Below, in pieces: positions 10,725-23,495 of a DNA stretch of 64,000 nt (the first letter of the stretch is position 1; each line of letters begins with the position of its first letter). The notes under the pieces were generated by a model. That model searched no databases, was not told where the DNA came from, and saw only the letters and a program-made list of their open reading frames with translations. Source of the DNA: Macropodus opercularis (Eukaryota > Chordata > Actinopteri > Anabantiformes > Osphronemidae); NCBI GenBank assembly GCA_030770545.1, contig CM061097.1:17006501-17070500 (forward strand), in the 5' to 3' direction. The position numbers and the translations under genes are program-made.

Positions 10725-13700
10725 TTATGGCTTGGAGGTGGGGTTGACTATAGGAGGCACAGGGGAACTGGTAGGGATGACTCCTGTGGCCAGGAGAATG
10801 ATGATGAGGACGATGATGAGGACAATGACTATGATAAGCACGATCAGCTTGACGTTCTTCCACCAGTAGGAGCGAGCCACTTTCACAGACGTCTGCTTGA
10901 AATGCTGAGCCTGAGCAGAGAGACGTGAGAAAAGGAAATGACTTGAAATTAAAGAAATGCACTGGAAAACGTATGAGGATCTTACTTACAGATTATATTT
11001 GGCTGCCAGCCAACCTCAGACTGATGAAGCTCCCTAGATGGGTAGCAAAACGTAACATGGAAGAAAGGAGTCCAGACGCCATGACTCAACGTCCAGTACA
11101 CATTAAGATGAACCCTGTTTCTACTTGGTTTAGTAGTTTGGCAGATGACGTCAACATACATAAGAATGTTGAATGTGTGAAAGAAATGTGTTGTCTTTTA
11201 TGAAATACACAGTAATGAGATATGAGATAAGTGTTGTTAATCTGAGCAATAAATATAATCCAAATCTAGAGTTTGATGATATCCTTTGAAACAGAAGGGA
11301 TCATGTTTACACTGGTGTTTATATAATAGGTTTAGTTTTTAATGTCTAAAAAAAATGGCCAGGATTGTAAATGAACATCGACAGGGGTTGGTTTGGTTAA
11401 CTTCTTGGATGTTTTTTATGACCATAATTGCATGAAAAACTAGCAATGTGGATTTGAAATGCATTCAATATATGTGGACATCAACCGAGGTAGAGAATGC
11501 AACAAACTAAAGTAGAAAAATAGAAAATAGAACCAGAGATGCTGCTGAGAAGTTCTGAGCCAGTTCAGGAACTAAAGCGCACACATGCATTACTTGTTAA
11601 TTGCATAACAATTGCATACGTGTTTGCCTCCATTGTTGTAATTTGATACATCGGGTTTTCCTGACATGAAAAGGCAGAACGTCTGCCGTGGTTAAAGCTG
11701 AACTGTACGATTCAGCAAGTAAATGCACATTTATTTCCTGGGCTATAAGCAAAGCTGAATTATGCATTTGTAATCCAACCTAAGTTTTTCCCTCAGACAA
11801 GGCTTTTTACTGAAAGCTATTTAACTCTATATTAAAAACAAAAACATACACGTTTGCATAAATAATAAACCCCTTTCTTTGGACTGACCCCTGCTTGCAG
11901 GTCCTCTGTCTTCCCCATGAGGTCGTCCAGTCTTTCTCCTCGGGCCAGGATCCTGTCCACATTCTCCGTCATGATATTTTTGACCCCATCTACCTGGTCC
12001 CGCAGGGACTGCACCTTGTCTTGAGGCTCTGGTGCTGCTGCCCCTCCTTGCTCCTGGTGGTAGAAAAAAGAATTGAGGAACAAATTATAATAATAACACA
12101 CAAAAAAACAACACTCCGTCACTCACTTCTTTTATCTTAGTAAGGCTTTTATTTTGCATGTTGAATACAGGATTCCCACTAACAGGCCAGCATAGGAGGC
12201 TTAACGCATGTGATTTGTGCTCATACGTTGTGGAAGTTAAACTGATGTAAAACTACTTTGTCACTTATTTAAAGCTTCTAACACATTTTTGCAGTAAGGC
12301 CTTTGATGTTTTTTTCCCCCACAAATTTCTACCTATTGCTTGAACCCACCCATGTCGGGTGCAGCATGAGTCAACACTCCACTGCAATCTCAAACCATTC
12401 ACTCACAGGCTTGTATTGTCAGTCAACTGCTGGTGGCTTTGAAAGTCCTTCAGGCTGCTGCATGTGACAGCTCAGCCCACTGGCTGTCGCAGCCATTATT
12501 GTTATATCTCTAGCAAATGCCTGCTACAGTGTGTCTACATTCAACAGGAAGCCATGCTGTGATCTCATGCAATCATAGGTGTCTCTTCACACCAGAACAG
12601 TTCTATACAACGTTGGGTTAGTGTGTGTCGGGAGCAACTGTAAATCCCATGACCAGCAGCTGAGCGTAAACAAAACTGTCTCTTGGAAACGGAGCAGGTT
12701 TTTAATGCGTCACCTGCTGCCAGCCTTTTCTCCTTTTACCCTTCCCTCATGTCTCTGTGCCATCCTTCCAGTATTAGTCTCTAGAGCCGTTTCCATTTAC
12801 TTCTTTCAATATTGTTCTTTTGATTTATGTCCCTTTAGCACCATTAGTTAATACACATAATTCAAAGTCATAATTAGCTTCTCAAAGCACCTTTACACAG
12901 CGTCTTCTTAACACAATAGCTGCTTTTGATTACGCACTGCATACCTTGTTTGTTGTGTTGGTGCTAGTCATTAAATCCTATATTCTGATCAGATGTGTTT
13001 CTGTGCTACCTTGTATTTAAGTCCTTTATACGCTGGGTTTATTCTTCTTTTTCTGAATCAACAAGAGTAATTCAGTGAGGCTGGCTGAATGGCTGGCAGG
13101 TATCAACTTTCACAGGAGAGAGACGAAAACATACCCCGTTGAGAGGTTCATGCACTGATGGCTACATAAGGTGTCTTATTCAAGTAGCTGAACTCTTCTT
13201 GTATTGAGGACTTAACACCAAAATGTTTCAAATTTACACAGAAAATGACTACTTTGGCAACTGTGACAAGTAACCACTGAATGAAGCAGACACAAGAACA
13301 AAAACGTCACACAAAGAAATGCACCTTTAACGCATGACTAAGGTAAATCCAATCTATCCTGTTGAAATGTTTGACCGTAGCTGTAAATGCAAAGGACATT
13401 AAGTCCTCACAGCTCACATCCTAATCTAACCAAATGAATTTAAATAACTCTGTGACAATGTGTGGCAGGTTTGAATCTACCACACGCAGATGCTGAGATT
13501 TTCTTTAGCATTGTAATAAGGCCGACTTGTAGGGACAGGGACAGATAACTAGCTGAAAATCAGAGGTTTGTCTGCTCCTTTAACAAGAAGCAAGGCTGGA
13601 ACAAAACCACAAGCTTTACAGTGCTCAGAGGAAGCCCACAGACTCCAATACTCTTTAAACCCTAAGTGGCCCTTGAGAAAAAAAATAAAAAACGATATAT

Positions 13701-14443
13701 ATAAAAATTGCTAATGTTTCAGTTTGCTTGTTGTTATGAACAAGTGAATAATAGTAACACAAGGAGCTGTACTTTTACTTTATTATTCTAGTCCTTCCTT
13801 GACGTGAACTTGACTCAAACTGGTCTGGTAAATGTTTTATAACATTAGATATAATTTCTTTTTTTATAAATACTGGCAAAGCACAGCTTCATGGAATAAC
13901 ATAACGGCTTCTGGGACCAATACAAACAATATAACTGAAGTTGAAACAACTTAAAAAGTGAATTATAAGTTGAATATTTCAGTTTTTAAATAAAAACAGA
14001 GGAGATCATGAATTATCATGAGTCCTACTGTGCCAGGGTTGATGAGTTTGCATTAAATGAGTGGAGCTGGGACAGGCGACATGCTGCATTGTTTAGCTGC
14101 CAGCTTTTCAGTTATCTTATATGTAATTTTATTACCTATAGTAGCAGAAATTTTAATTTAGTGCTTTTCCACTTGGGCCGCACGGTCTCAGCGGTGGGGA
14201 GTGTTAATTAGGCCGTTTGGTCTGGTTACATAGGACCTCCTCTTTCAGCCATTAAAAGTTAATGTCACAACTCACGTATCAAGTTTTCAGACCCGATCAA
14301 ACACTTTTTCAAAATCAAACATGCTCTGATTTGACAACATAAGCAGAAATACACCTGCTTGCAAGCAAACACGGTGAGAGAAGGCGGAAGGTGTTTCTAA
14401 ACAATCAGCTCCAACCTGTATCACCTACCGGATTAGTGTCCAT
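10725..14443 (-). CDS. vamp8: VAMP8 (endobrevin), R-SNARE of late endosomes and exocytosis
   Basis: Three coding exons join in phase 0: 14429-14443 (5 codons), 11889-12053 (55 codons) and 10725-10910 (61 codons plus TAA). The product is 121 residues. Donors are GTAGGT and GTCAGT; acceptors are ACCACCAG and CTCTGCTCAG. Residues about 5-17 are Gly/Ala/Pro rich. The R-SNARE coiled coil spans about 18-78 and includes VDGVKNIMTENVDRILARGE, where the Arg in ILARGE is the zero-layer arginine. SYWWKNVK at about 79-86 is the juxtamembrane basic/aromatic motif. A 20-residue Ile/Val/Leu membrane anchor follows, to about 103. VAMP8 pairs with Q-SNAREs (syntaxin 7/8/Vti1b, or SNAP-23 and syntaxin 17 in autophagosome fusion). 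The KTEDL segment and short N-terminus favour VAMP8 over VAMP5, 2 or 3. Unusually, about 18 Pro-rich residues follow the anchor and would face the lumen. A CTTTGTTTCAG just before GCAAAATG may be an acceptor, implying a non-coding upstream exon. Confidence 0.93.
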
Positions 14444-15010
14444 TTTGCCTGAAACAAAGCCGTCAGACCGTAGTGCAACTTATCTCTAAGCCGACTTTAC
14501 TATTTAAAATCTTTAAAAAACTTTTTTTAAGAGTTCAACTCTCCGCCGAAGCATTTATGTTTCCTCCTTGTTTTACTTCCTGGTTGTATTTATCCGTCCA
14601 TCTGAATTCCTCCGCTTCGACTGTCAAGTGGTTCATTACATGCTCACAGCTTCCTGAACCGATCGCTTTTAAATAACGCTTGCAGTGGTTTTGAGGATTG
14701 TGTCAGTGATTAGTCCCGGTTATTCAATAGCTTGTTAATATTCAAAAATTATAAAGACATATTAAGATACCGCATTTTAGCCATATCTAGCACACATAAG
14801 GCCGACCGTAAGAAGACGTATTTTTTAAATTAGCATCTGTATTTCATGAGCGATTACAAGTTCTTTCAAGAGTACTGTTATAGTTTTAATGTTTTATCTT
14901 AGACAAAGTTTTGTTATATTGCCATTTTATGCACGATGATACGTGTGCGCTTTTATTTCGAAAGCGGTTACGTTTGCTTATTGTCGTTAAATACACAAAC
15001 TTGACGTGTC
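14444..15010 (-). promoter_or_regulatory. vamp8: Probable vamp8 5' region
   Basis: This lies just upstream of the vamp8 start codon on the minus strand. About 160 bp (14444-14604) is duplicated at 83-235, so it belongs to the copied unit. CpG dinucleotides are more frequent here (for example 14540-14640 and 14930-15010) than in neighbouring AT-rich DNA, as expected near a promoter. No TATA box or precise start site can be assigned. Confidence 0.35.
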
Positions 15011-16100
15011 TCTGTCTTGTTTATCCTCGGGGTGGCGTCACAGGCAGTCACTGAGATGAATGCATCCAGCCCAGTTGAGCATTTTCTATTGTCCTTGGCT
15101 GTTCAAATATGTCTTGAGGTATTTACTGTGTAATGCTGTCTCTTGTACTCATAACGCAGACTTGAATAACACCAAAGGCCAGCAAGTCAGAGGAAACCAT
15201 TTGTTTTGTTGTTTTATCAAACCATAAGTATATACACACATACAAAGTGTGACAACAAAACAAAAGATCTGGCCTTCTTTTATTATGTAAAACTGAAAAT
15301 ATGTCTTTCAAATGTGTATCATCAATAAGATTGTCTGTGCTGAGTATTTGTGTGCTGTCATTGTGTGCAGGGATAATTTATAGCTATTTATTACTAATTA
15401 TAAAGCCAATCTTGGCATCCTCAAACTTAAATAATTCTCATTGTGCGAAAGTTCTACAGTATTCTATTTTTGTTTAAATCTATAATATACCAAATATGTA
15501 TCCTCTCCAGACTCCAGACAAGGGCAGGGTGATATTCTGACTCTACCCTTGGTGTTTGCTTAGTAGTATTGAGATATAACTAGCTAAATACAAATAGTTG
15601 CTAAAAAGGCATCATGATTTAGCTATTTAGACCAGACCTTTACAGCAAAGGAAGATTATTTTTTTGTCTTACACAACAATTGTTTTTTCTTCTCAATTGG
15701 CATCAGTATCACATCTGGATTAATAAAGTATGGAGTAATGAGAAGGTAAGTCATCAATATTCCATTAAATCAGAGTGAAACTAGCCCTTTTAGGAAGGCT
15801 ATGGAACTGTTGAGACTTAAGTGTTTCAGCTGATTGACTCCTCCCTTTCTCACAGCAGCTTCTAGCCAGTGATGTCATACTGACTTCCTCCCAGCCTTGA
15901 CCAACTGGTTTCACCAGCAAGGTGGCGGTCAGGTCACAACATTGATTATATGCTGTCACATTAGACAACTCCTGAAAGCTGTTCTGCTCTAAATCAGGCA
16001 GCTAATAACAATTTGATTAGCATGAAAACAAATATAACAAATATTGTGACAGTAGTAATCATTGTGAGACAATGGATGGAATTACAGAGTACTTGCACAG
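15011..16100. other. Intergenic DNA between vamp8 and ncaph
   Basis: AT-rich sequence without recognisable genes or repeats. ncaph transcription must end in its right-hand part (see 16118-16123). Confidence 0.4.
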
Positions 16101-16117
16101 TAGCTTTAGAGAAAAGT

Positions 16118-16123
16118 TTTATT
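16118..16123 (-). terminator. ncaph: Probable ncaph poly(A) signal
   Basis: AATAAA on the minus strand, about 285 bases beyond the ncaph stop codon at 16405-16407. The downstream sequence is only moderately GT rich (GCTACTGTGCAAGTACTCTG), so this assignment is tentative. Confidence 0.45.
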
Positions 16124-16404
16124 TCCTTGGACAATGTACATTTTTTGTGCAGTGGTCAAGCAGTTAATTTACCTACAGAGGACAACATCAACAGTACAAA
16201 ATAAAAACAAAGGAATGTTTTATAACACTTAACAGGAATTGAACTTTTAAAAAGCTCCTTATTACATTCTTGCCAAAACTGTTTTAAAAATATATTTAAA
16301 ATGGAAATTTTAGCAAAGTGTTAGAGCAACACTACATATTGGATAAAAAGAGGTGAGTAAATAGAAAAAGCATCAAAACTCCAGAAAAAGTCTTAGTTTT
16401 CTTT

Positions 16405-19400
16405 TCAGTGGCCTTGTCTGATGATGATATCGGACATGTCCTCAACCTTCACCAGCTCCAAATTCTGTTGAGAAAACAAAAATCTAATATTACACACTGA
16501 CTGTATTTAGGCCCTAATATACATAGTTTAGGTGTATAATTTCATTTTGGGGCGCTACTGAAATAGTTGGATTTCATTACAAAACTTAACACACACTCAC
16601 CTTTTCATTGGCAAGATGAAGCAGAGCGACAAACGCCAGAGGCACTGACAGGTTCTGAGCCATCATGTTTGGTAATCTGGACCACCACAAAGACAGAAAG
16701 ACAAAACATGCTGTCACTGACTTCATCATGTTGATATCTACTGTTTGGATTAAAATATGTATTCATATGTATTTTGCTATTTGCTCATTGGACTTCAAAG
16801 TGTTGTTGTGATAGTATGGTCTTAGTGGCTGCAGAATATGTGGGGGGAACATTTAAATCTCGACTGTATAATAGAGCAGATAAATGTATATTTGCACGCA
16901 GTTCTATTTTGAATGCTATTCAGTCATTATTATTCCTCATTACTGCTGTGGCCTGGCTGGCATGGTAGGAGGTCTGCAGTTACCTTTGAAGCAGCGTCTT
17001 TGTGGTCTGACTGAAGACTTTCTCCCCACACACCTCTGGTTTCTCTGCGGTCTCCACCACCTGACGGGAACATGAAATCACAGCTAATAAAATGGAAATA
17101 TACAGACATCATTGAACTGATGAACACCACTACACACCTGCTCTACCTACCAAATGTTGATAGTGATGGAGGACACGTGTTTAATTTATCATGCTGTGTA
17201 CCTGCAGGCAGTGTACTTTACCTCTGTGGGTTTTTCTGGGCTTTCAGTCAGAAGAGACCACATGCTGTTCTTGAGTCTTTTCATGTCCATTTTCTTTGCT
17301 GTCTTAGCATAGTTGATTTCAATCTTGTTGACCTACAGTTAAAAATATTAACAGAAATTATAATAAAGCCAACTCATAAAGAGAAGAATGTGTTTTATGA
17401 AGTGTTCCCACAGCCTTCAGGCTTACTAAGTGTGTCATGTTCAGAGTTACTAACTGCAAGCAATGTCACAGACAAAAACTTGACATTAGTTTAAATTCTG
17501 TGTGAATTTGCCTTATGTGTGAAAAACACACTTTTACTCACCCTGTGTGGTTCAGGTACCAGATCATCCTCCCCATAAGTGGAGACACCCTCTAAATCTT
17601 GAGAAGGCGGGGGTAAACTGTCACCTGAGGGTTGTGTGTCATCTGAACTGACAAACCCTTCAGCATCATCATCACTGTCGCCACCCTGAGGAGCCAACAA
17701 AGAGATGCCCAAAAGCAAATGTGATATTTCTTCATTCGTACAGACATTTTATTGTCAGTTCATTATCTGTTTGAGGACTATAACATGTAATTGAATGACA
17801 TGGTTTTATATATTTTTTTTAAATCATATTATTTACCCTTATTTACTGTACAGCATATTGGAGCTCTCATAAAACTAATTTGTTTTTCAAGCAAAATGTC
17901 TTGTTGAAACTTCAGAACCTATAATCGATGTGCAACTGTTCTACCGCTGATCCGCTGATGTCCCACCACATGTTCCACCTAAAGCACAGCAAAAGCAAGT
18001 AAAAACAAAGTGAGGTTCCACACCTGAAGACCTGGACAGAAGTTGGCAGTGTCATTGGCATTGTTGTAGTCATAGTCTCCAATGCCCTCTCCAAGCTCTC
18101 CAGACAACCTCTTTTGGCCTTCTTGTCTCAACTAAAAAATAAAATGAATTATATTAGTTAGTTACGAATTTTTAGCAGTTTATGGAGTCGTAAAGCCTTT
18201 CAGCTGAGATGAATGATTCAATCTTACCGAGCTGGAGGGTTTAAGGCTGAGCTGGGAGAGTGTCTCTGGAGCAAACTGGAAGTCTGTTGGCAGAGTTGTC
18301 TTCCTATTACTTGCACTGAGGGCAGATTTGCTGTTAGTGGTGGCAGCCTGTTAAGGAACAGCAGACAATGACAAATTCAGCTCAGAAACACCAGAAATTA
18401 AATGCTCATTAATTTGTAGAAGGTTTCCTTTAAACAGTTCTAAAACTTAAAGGTTTTGTGGTTTCTCTTGTGCTGAGTTAGTGGAGCTGAACTTTATATT
18501 ACTCTGTGTGTTGCTGTAGGTTTGGCACCTGTACTTATATAAGAATATGTTGTAAAAGCCTGGGTTCAGAGCAGCAAATGTAGTGCAAATGAAAGTGCAA
18601 TATTCTGTCTTCAGCTGTAAGCTGTATTAACGATTACATATAAGTTTATCCATATTATATTCATGTTGCTTATCTAACAACTAAAACAAGACTTCCTGAA
18701 CATAAAAGAGCTGACTTTCTGAGTAGGTAACCGTGACACCAACTGCATCAAAATGACTCCCAAAGAGCAGAACAATGTGTTGCTTTGGATACTACATCAA
18801 AAAGGGCTATGTTAAAGCTACAATGCATCCACATTTTAATGAATGACTGTGTGTATAGTGCCCCCTCTGAATTGGTTGCTAGCTGTCAGAGCTGTAGGGT
18901 AAACTGCATAATGTGAAACATGTCTGTATAAATGTGAGTTTCATTGCAAAATCCTTATTGTTTAGGCTGATTATAATAGTATGAAGCAATATAACTGGAA
19001 AAAGAAATGGAATTGTAGAATTCGGACCATGAATTAAATACTCTTGATAACTGGATGAATTTTCCCTTTAGGGGAATATTAAACAACATCTGCAACCGAG
19101 GACTCTTGTCAGCATCAAATGATGTGCATGGCATAAACAAATAGCAAGTTTTTACCCTTGTTGTGCGGAAGTAGGTGTCAAAGTTGACATCATCATTGAA
19201 GTCTATTTCAAAAGTCTTTTTGGGCTTCCTTTTACGTGTCTCCTTTTCAGGCAAATTGTCCACTATAAGAGATAAAGTACAATTATAAAGACAGATGTCA
19301 GAGGAGTTTGATAACAGTTTTTGTAATCAGACTCACATTGGCAGCATGGTGATGATTTGGCTCTAAACAAACAGCAGTACTCTGAATCTATATTAACTCC

Positions 19401-22400
19401 CCTCCACTTTTGGAGGGGGTGGGGCGGTTATGGCCTCTGCAATAGTAACTGCTTTCCTATATACCGAAAGTATTTTAATAACAAAAAGGAAGACATAAAG
19501 AGCGCATAATCACTACTCGGACACTACTATCATTTTTAGTAATCAATATTAATTTCACTCACACTTGTGCTTTGGCTTGAACTGCCAGTATCCTGGTCCA
19601 GCCCATGTAGACATAGTTCTGGGACTGAAGTATGAATACTCTCTGGGCTGAGAGGACAGCTGCAGACACATAGTGGCGATGTCTCCCTCTCCAATGGGAA
19701 TTACATCCCTATAACATCACCAGCATTCAAATCAGCATTAAGTTATGCATAGTGAATTTGCAAGTTTAGGTATGTAAAGAGGTTCTTTTGTTAAACAACT
19801 TTATGGACACCATTCTTTTAGCTTAACACAAAACTAAAACAGCATCAGACGGAAGAAAAAGTGCAGAAACGACCCAGCAATCCCACACTGAGACTAAAGA
19901 TAGCCCATTTTATTGTAAGGGTCTTATCTTTGAGCAGAAAAATCACCAAAGTGACCTGAAGTTATTCTTCTTACCTTCCTTTGCCAGACCCAGAGGCTTC
20001 ACAGCCCTCTTTGTGCTCTTTGGATACCTCGTCACAGTCACCATGGTCATCCTCATAGTCAGCGTCAAAGTCAGGGCACTCATCTCCTTCATACTCTGGC
20101 TCAGGCTCAGCATTCAGATCAAACACATGCTCACCCTGCTTCATCTTATCCAAGAGCTGATTCATGGTCTGAAAGAGAGGATGCACAGATCAGACAGTAG
20201 CCGATAATATGAAGGGAGCAGATCTTAAAACAACTCCTACAGACGATTGGGCATTAATAAGGGCCACAACCTAATATAAATACCTCGAAATTAATTAAAT
20301 TAACAAGGCAGTATGGTTATTGGCTAGGACTCAAGGTCTGGCTATTTCCTACAAAGTCTGCAATGAAATCATCAATGATTCATAAAATTTGGATGGGTGG
20401 TTCTGTTTCGTCTGACCTGCTCTGGGTTCCAGCTAGTAAAAGAGAAGTCCTGCAGTGACGGACAGATGGAGCTTTTCTCCTGGGAACGCTGCAATCCGGC
20501 TAAGGAAAACACAGAACAAAAACACACAGTTAGCTTGTACGCATTTTACAGCATTTAATGGTTACTAATCAATTAGTAACCCAAGAAAAACAGTTAATGC
20601 TCAATAAATGCTTTCTACCTATGAATGGAGATGCGGGGACGGTCTGCGGAGGTAGAGGAGAGTAGGAGGGTCTGGACTGCAGGAGCGTTATGTAGGATGG
20701 AAAGAGCAACTCACAGCGACTATTCTCACTGAAGAGAACAGACAAGAAAACACCAGCTGTGCTGCTCTCATCAAAGGATGAGGCCATCCTTTGAAACATT
20801 GGGTCCACCTAGGCAGGGGGAAAATACAAGTGATCACATCCACAGTCATGATAAGAAAACCAAGATGCACTAAAAGAGTTTTATTTATATGCATGCATGT
20901 TAATGACTTTTACTCGTGAATATGAAGGTCAGTTTTAAGTTCCGAAAAGCAAAGTATTGAAAAGGTTTGTCAAATGATTGATTAGTGATTAATATTAAAT
21001 ACGCAGACATGATCAAATCAATCAGACTCTAGATAGCAGCTGATTACAAAGTGAATAATAGGGCAATTTAACTGCAGTGATGCTGCTTTGGTGTACACCC
21101 AGGTGACATTACAAAAAGTGCAGAGAAAACAGAATCTACAAAATATAAAACAAAAGACAGTATAATAAAAGTATATAATGGTAGAATAATGGATGAATGA
21201 CAGCTTGGGAAGGTTACACTATGAACTTTCACTGCTCTGTAAATTTTAGGCTTCATACTTCACATTTCCTCTCAGAATCTGCGCCATTTATGTTGCTCAG
21301 GTTCTGCTCCACTGTCCTTTTAGGAGGCCTCTTTTTCTTTGGTTGCTTGACAGACGGATCACTTCCTAAAGCTCCTTCATCACCTCCATGCTCCTCTGTC
21401 TTGCCATGGTCTGTATATACACACACAGGACAAAAACATATGAACCTTAAATGTAGAAAATATTTATATCCCTATAAAACAAAGTTGTACATTATGTAGG
21501 ACAGACTTCGTGACTTACTTTACTTTACTGAAATAAATGTCACATAGCAATGGGGCACTCACCCTCTCCAGGTTTGGTCTCAGCCCCCAAGCCACCCAGA
21601 ACCCTGTAGGCATCAGCATGAACAGCATCCACTCTTACAGCATAGATCTTTGTACTGGCATCCAAAGTTCCAGCTGCCACCTTGAGCACGACAAACAAAC
21701 ATCATCACAACTCCTTCAGAGTTCAGAGAGTATCGGTGCATCTACAGGTTTTGATCGGTTTAACTGCAGCTGTATTTGATCAAACACTGTGCTAATTACT
21801 ATACTCTATCAAGGCCTTTAAAGTGACTTTAAGACTCTTCTCTATTGGATTTGGTCTAACATAAATAACAGGGCAATTTATTTTGATCACTGTTTGTGTA
21901 ACGTAACTCAGTTACATTATTAGACAAAAGAGACATACATGTCACACACATACTTTTGTCGTGTAATTGTTCTTTGTCTATTTTTCATCAAATGTTTCCA
22001 TTACCACTGGATTATTCTGATAAACAGCAGCAACAAATACACTTGAATTAATTGCGGAAGTGGTACCTTGAAATTTGTGAGTTCAGAATCCTTCTGTTTA
22101 AGGATATCAGCCATGTAATCAATCAAGTGCAGACCAAATGCATTTTTTGTGGTGATTTTCTGTAAAATAAACAAATAAAGTAAAATAAAACCAGAGGCAT
22201 GCATTTGTTTTAGATTTTAGCTTCAGTAATGTTTCAAAAGCAATACATCTTGAACACAGAGACAAAAAGATAAAGATAGAAAAAAGATAAAGAAACAAAG
22301 CAAACAACCCTTATTTCATGTCTAAATGCCAACACTGATAACGAACACAATATAAAACCGAATGGTTTTCCTGTGCTTCAAATGTTGTGCTTACTGTTTA

Positions 22401-22811
22401 TGCATGCACATATACCTACATTCTCAGTGGAGAGTTTTATGCAGGTGGAATAGTGCTCGGAAATCTGTGCATTTGACAACTTGGGCACAGCAGCAGGAGT
22501 TCCTGTGGCGCTGCATACAAACACAAGATTATCTGAAAGCTCTCAAAATCACAACAGAGTCAGAAGCACTTTTTCTGAAATGCATCTTACCTATGGCACG
22601 CAGAGTCATTAAAGGAGGATTCAGACGCAGTTTGAAGGTCAATGACTCTTGACCGTCGCCTTTGACGACGCTCTTGTTCATCATCGTTGCCAGGGAAGGC
22701 TGCCAGCAAAGGGGTGCTGCAGGCTGCAGGGGACAGGCCCTTGTTCTTCAGAGAGGATGATGCCCATCCTTGACGTACACGTGAAACCGGTGTAGAGGAT
22801 GTACTCATCAT
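16405..22811 (-). CDS. ncaph: Condensin I complex subunit 2 (CAP-H / Barren kleisin)
   Basis: NCAPH is the kleisin that bridges the SMC2-SMC4 heads and recruits CAP-D2 and CAP-G, driving mitotic chromosome condensation. Seventeen coding exons join without a phase error: 22811-22591, 22510-22420, 22159-22067, 21680-21563, 21410-21259, 20808-20619, 20499-20417, 20168-19975, 19708-19563, 19262-19156, 18347-18228, 18131-18024, 17685-17542, 17332-17222, 17060-16984, 16676-16601, 16464-16405. They total 2091 bases, 696 residues plus TGA; mammalian proteins have about 740. (Elsewhere exon numbers count the non-coding exon as 1, so these are exons 2-18.) Family landmarks include QRRRSRVIDLQ near residue 60, ISEHYSTCIKLSTEN and KNAFGLHLIDYMADILKQKD (N-terminal SMC2-binding region), VDPMFQRMASSFDESSTAGV, YSYFSPRTMSTWAGP, FEIDFNDDVNFDTYF, IGDYDYNNANDTANFCPGL, and the C-terminal VNKIEINYAKTAKKMDMKRL winged-helix region ending near DMSDIIIRQG. 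Most exon junctions have GTRAGT-type donors. The first Met of an M-M pair at 22811 is taken as start; 22808 is equally possible. Confidence 0.97.
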
Positions 22812-23324
22812 ATAGCTGGAGCCAGGAAAAACCTGCAATCAGAGACACTACATGGTGACACAGGTCCAAGTTTCACCTTCACGTAAAAGAAGTTGACTTC
22901 TAAAACACTGAAAATACTTACTTAGGTTTTACTTCAGACATTTAAGGTGAATGCCACAAGCAGATCACACATTTTTAAATGAACCACTACTGAAATTACA
23001 TATAATGTTGTAATGTGCACATCAGAGTGGAAAGCAGCAACGTTAACTGTCCAATCTTTAGTATACACACACAATTAACCGTATTCACTGTTTAAATGTG
23101 ACTTAAGCAAATTAAGTTCATTCCATTCCATTTGTAGACCCAAACCGCTAGCTTACAAGCTAGCTAATTACAAGCTGAATGTGAACAAAACAACATGCAA
23201 CGTAGCATAACAAAGCTAACTTACAATGAGCTAATCAGAACGCGTTCTAACATTATTCGCTGGCTGCGTTAAGTCCACGTGAGAACAATACATCAAATAC
23301 GTTTCTTTTGTCCACCAAACGTAC

Positions 23325-23400
23325 CTCTGAAAGTTTAAAATCCGATGTGACTTTATTGCAACTCGTTACAGATTGTAGGACAGCATGAGAAACCAGAGAA
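23325..23400 (-). other. ncaph: ncaph non-coding first exon (5' UTR)
   Basis: On the minus strand the sequence ends TTTAAACTTTCAGAG followed by the donor GTACGTTTGG at 23324. It joins the acceptor CTGATTGCAG at 22833, placing about 21 bases of 5'UTR before the start codon in exon 2. The 5' limit near 23400 is estimated from promoter motifs upstream, not seen directly. Confidence 0.6.
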
Positions 23401-23419
23401 CGCTAAATTTTTCTTCCTA

Positions 23420-23495
23420 CTCAACGTTTGAATTTTTGCGCCGAACGGTTTACGTAATGCTACCTTGCGTCATGACGTCAAGCCACGCCCACTTC
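23420..23495 (-). promoter_or_regulatory. ncaph: ncaph promoter: CRE, E2F-like, CHR-like and GC-box motifs
   Basis: Close upstream of the non-coding exon are TTTGAA (23427-23432, a CHR-type core), TTTTTGCGCC (23433-23442, E2F-like with one mismatch to the usual core), a perfect CRE palindrome TGACGTCA (23473-23480), and GCCACGCCCAC (about 23481-23491, KLF/Sp-like). CHR plus E2F-type sites are typical of G2/M genes controlled by DREAM/MuvB and B-MYB. This fits a condensin gene. Motif presence is seen; use is inferred. Confidence 0.5.

Noticed and set aside
10677..10928. Acidic 83-codon plus-strand frame (Asp/Glu-rich)
   Set aside because: It is the antisense shadow of the Ile/Val-rich vamp8 membrane-anchor exon.
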